Shown here piece by piece: positions 5,935 to 7,353 of a stretch of 7,353 bases of DNA. A program made the position numbers and the translations under genes. The DNA is from Acidobacteria bacterium AH-259-L09. Lineage in GTDB: Bacteria > Acidobacteriota > UBA6911 > RPQK01. Position 1 is the stretch's first letter. Each line of letters opens with the position of its first letter. Below the pieces are notes generated by a model. The model worked only from the letters and a program-made list of their open reading frames with translations, did no database searches and was not told the origin of the DNA. Where the stretch lies: positions 1 to 7,353 of the forward strand of contig JALLOL010000118.1 in NCBI GenBank assembly GCA_027717875.1, read 5' to 3'.

Positions 5935-7258
5935 GTGGTTTCGGCGTTTCCCAGCTCGCCTCCACACCCTGCACCTTGCTTTCCGCGTCAATCAGAAAGT
6001 TGGCAGCAGAGACGACTCGCTCACCGGGTTGTAGGCCTTTTAAAATCTCGTAGTAGCCGCCTGCCTTAGCGCCCACTTCCACCTGCCGTAACTGCATTCG
6101 TCCCGATCCCAGGTCCACAAAAACTAGGTCTCGCCTCCCGGTTCTCAAGACAGCGCTTTCCGGAACCGCCAGACGCGCCCCAAGAGGTACCTGGACTTCG
6201 ATGTTGGAATACATTCCCGGTTTTAGCTTCAAGTCTGGATTAGTAAACTCCAAACGCGCGCGCATGGTGCGGGTTTTTTCATTGAGGTGTGGATAGACAT
6301 AAGTAATTTTTCCGCGGAAAACCTCCCCTGGGTAAGCAGCGGTGCTCATCACGACTGATTGACCTTCCCGGACGTAAGAAATCTCATTTTCGTAAATCTC
6401 AACGTAGGCCCAGATTTCCGTGTGGTCGGCAATGGTGTAGACCTTGGTTTCGGGAGTGACATGCATGTTTGGAAAGGCATTCTTCTCCATGACATGACCG
6501 CTAACGGGTGAATAGATGATCAAGGTTTTCTGCACTTGCCCACTCTTCTCGAGTTGTTCTATTTGCTCGTCACTGATATCGAAGAGTTCGAGTCTGCGGC
6601 GGGTTGCTTTAAACAATGATCGAGCTCCAGTGGATACATGTTCAAAAGGGCTGTTTGCCAGACTGTCAACAGTCTTTAAAGCCAGCAAATATTCCTCCTG
6701 AGTGGAAACCAATTGCGGGCTGTAAATCGAAAAGAGAGGATCACCCTGATTGACGTGCTGAAGTGTGAAATCCACGAAGACCTTTTCGATCCATCCTTGA
6801 ATCTTGGGGTGGACGTGTTCGATCCTGGTCTCGTCCAGCTCCAGCTTTGCGACCGTTCGGATTAGTTTCTCCAAAGAACGAACTTCCACCGGAGTAGTCT
6901 GAACGTTGATCAGCTGCTGCTGGCGAGGATCAACCATGAAAGTGGATTCATCACTTGCGATCTGCTCGGCGGAGTTCGCCGACACATTATCCAAAGTCGC
7001 AGGCGGGCTCTTCATAACAGGAACCAGGTCCATCGCACAGATAGGACATGTCCCCGGCTCCTTCATCCTCACCGAAGGGTGCATGGTGCACGTCCAGTAC
7101 TCGATGTCTGCGTTCTCGCCTTTGACGGGAACAAGTTGATGCTCACCAGTAAATATTTCCCGTAGCCACGATATCGGTCCCTGGTTCCAGAAGTAGACTA
7201 GGGAACCAGCCAGGATGGCACTGGCAAAGATTAGACTGATAGATAACTTCTTGCTCAT
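5930..7258 (-). CDS. cusB: CusB-type periplasmic adaptor with N-terminal heavy-metal-binding domain
   Basis: This 442-residue membrane-fusion protein should link the CusA pump to the TolC-like channel. A signal anchor lies at residues 4-24 (KLSISLIFASAILAGSLVYF). Residues about 54-81 form a heavy-metal-binding domain, YWTCTMHP then CPICAMDLVPV, with candidate ligands C57, M59, H60, C71, C74 and M76. Then comes the adaptor core: a first strand block with IRTVAKLELDETR near 133-145, a lipoyl-like half (IQGWIEKVFVDF, 153-164), a helical hairpin about 180-245, the second lipoyl-like half (YSPVSGHVMEKNAF, 249-262), beta-barrel segments including IWAYVEIYENEI and a membrane-proximal C-terminal domain. 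Length is typical for CusB with this extra domain. It is the first gene of the operon in the window. The ATG at 7256-7258 has no good Shine-Dalgarno (AAAGG lies about 13 nt away), and the same frame stays open upstream to the window edge, so a longer product cannot be fully excluded; the signal anchor favours this start. Confidence 0.94.
   Translation of the reverse strand: MSKKLSISLIFASAILAGSLVYFWNQGPISWLREIFTGEHQLVPVKGENADIEYWTCTMHPSVRMKEPGTCPICAMDLVPVMKSPPATLDNVSANSAEQIASDESTFMVDPRQQQLINVQTTPVEVRSLEKLIRTVAKLELDETRIEHVHPKIQGWIEKVFVDFTLQHVNQGDPLFSIYSPQLVSTQEEYLLALKTVDSLANSPFEHVSTGARSLFKATRRRLELFDISDEQIEQLEKSGQVQKTLIIYSPVSGHVMEKNAFPNMHVTPETKVYTIADHTEIWAYVEIYENEISYVREGQSVVMSTAAYPGEVFRGKITYVYPHLNEKTRTMRARLEFTNPDLKLKPGMYSNIEVQVPLGARLAVPESAVLRTGRRDLVFVDLGSGRMQLRQVEVGAKAGGYYEILKGLQPGERVVSAANFLIDAESKVQGVEASWETPKPR
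7016..7099 (-). other. Heavy-metal-binding domain segment inside the adaptor gene
   Basis: This codes for residues 54-81 of the adaptor. The consensus as I know it is YTCPMHP...PGxCPICGMxL; here it is YWTCTMHP...PGTCPICAMDL, so the usual Pro after the first Cys is Thr and the Gly after the second CxxC is Ala. All likely Cys, Met and His ligands remain. In this family the domain is thought to bind or hand over soft metals in the periplasm, which fits Cu(I)/Ag(I). Confidence 0.88.
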
Positions 7259-7353
7259 ATGCGTCAGTAAACCTTTCTCAGAGCAGTCCGCGAAAGACTG
7301 CCAGATCAGTTCAAACAGTTTGGAGAACAGCTTCCCTGAGAGGGGAAGGAAAT
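7259..7353. other. Leader upstream of the adaptor gene, with three dyads
   Basis: The 95 bp to the right edge hold no complete gene. Three dyads are visible: GCAGTC/GACTGC at 7283-7301 (6-bp stem, 7-nt loop), CAAAC-A-GTTTG at 7312-7322, and CTTCCC/GGGAAG at 7331-7348 (6-bp stem, 6-nt loop). None is followed by a T-run. I could not place a credible -35/-10 pair. The sequence may be a 5' untranslated leader, an operator region, or the end of an upstream reading frame, since the adaptor frame has no stop before the edge. Confidence 0.45.

Noticed and set aside
5851..5991. 47-codon N-terminal extension of the pump starting at 5991
   Set aside because: The added residues (MTRKARCRVWRRAGKRRNHA and onward) do not resemble any pump N-terminus and would overlap the adaptor's end by about 60 bp; the family start MIEKIIQFSARN follows at 5850.

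Overview
The window holds a heavy-metal efflux operon of the CusBAC type (predicted Cu(I)/Ag(I) export), read entirely on the minus strand, and the 3' end of an unrelated gene converging on it from the left on the plus strand. Three Cus components with an inner-membrane RND pump, a periplasmic adaptor and an outer-membrane channel require a Gram-negative cell. Base composition looks moderate, at roughly half G+C by eye. No phylogenetic marker is present. The paired KHxH-type domains of the last gene and the UGSC-family neighbour remind me of Acidobacteriota or similar environmental bacteria, but this is a low-confidence impression.

Layout from left to right: (1) positions 3-182 (+) are the C-terminal 59 codons of a UGSC-family protein that starts outside the window. 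(2) 183-330 is a convergent intergenic gap with no convincing terminator; it contains one degenerate copy of a repeat also found near 2.6 kb. (3) 331-1086 (-) is a secreted protein of unknown function made of two tandem copies of the same domain, each opening with a KHxH motif. (4) 1130-2524 (-) is a TolC/CusC-family outer-membrane channel. (5) 2525-2631 is a gap with an 18-bp tandem repeat and a small hairpin. (6) 2632-5850 (-) is a CusA-type RND pump. (7) 5851-5929 is a gap with overlapping dyads. (8) 5930-7258 (-) is a CusB-type adaptor carrying an N-terminal Cys/His/Met heavy-metal-binding domain. (9) 7259-7353 is the upstream leader, with three dyad symmetries.

Transcription runs from right to left: adaptor, pump, outer-membrane channel, unknown secreted protein. 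The pump keeps the three periplasmic methionines and the Asp/Glu/Lys proton-relay residues known from E. coli CusA, so monovalent copper or silver is the best substrate prediction. The adaptor would collect or sense periplasmic metal, the pump would drive it out with protons, and the TolC-like protein would pass it across the outer membrane. The fourth protein is the least understood part: its position just behind the channel gene and its histidine motifs suggest, but do not show, a periplasmic accessory role in metal handling. No regulator, P-type ATPase or copper oxidase gene is visible in the window.
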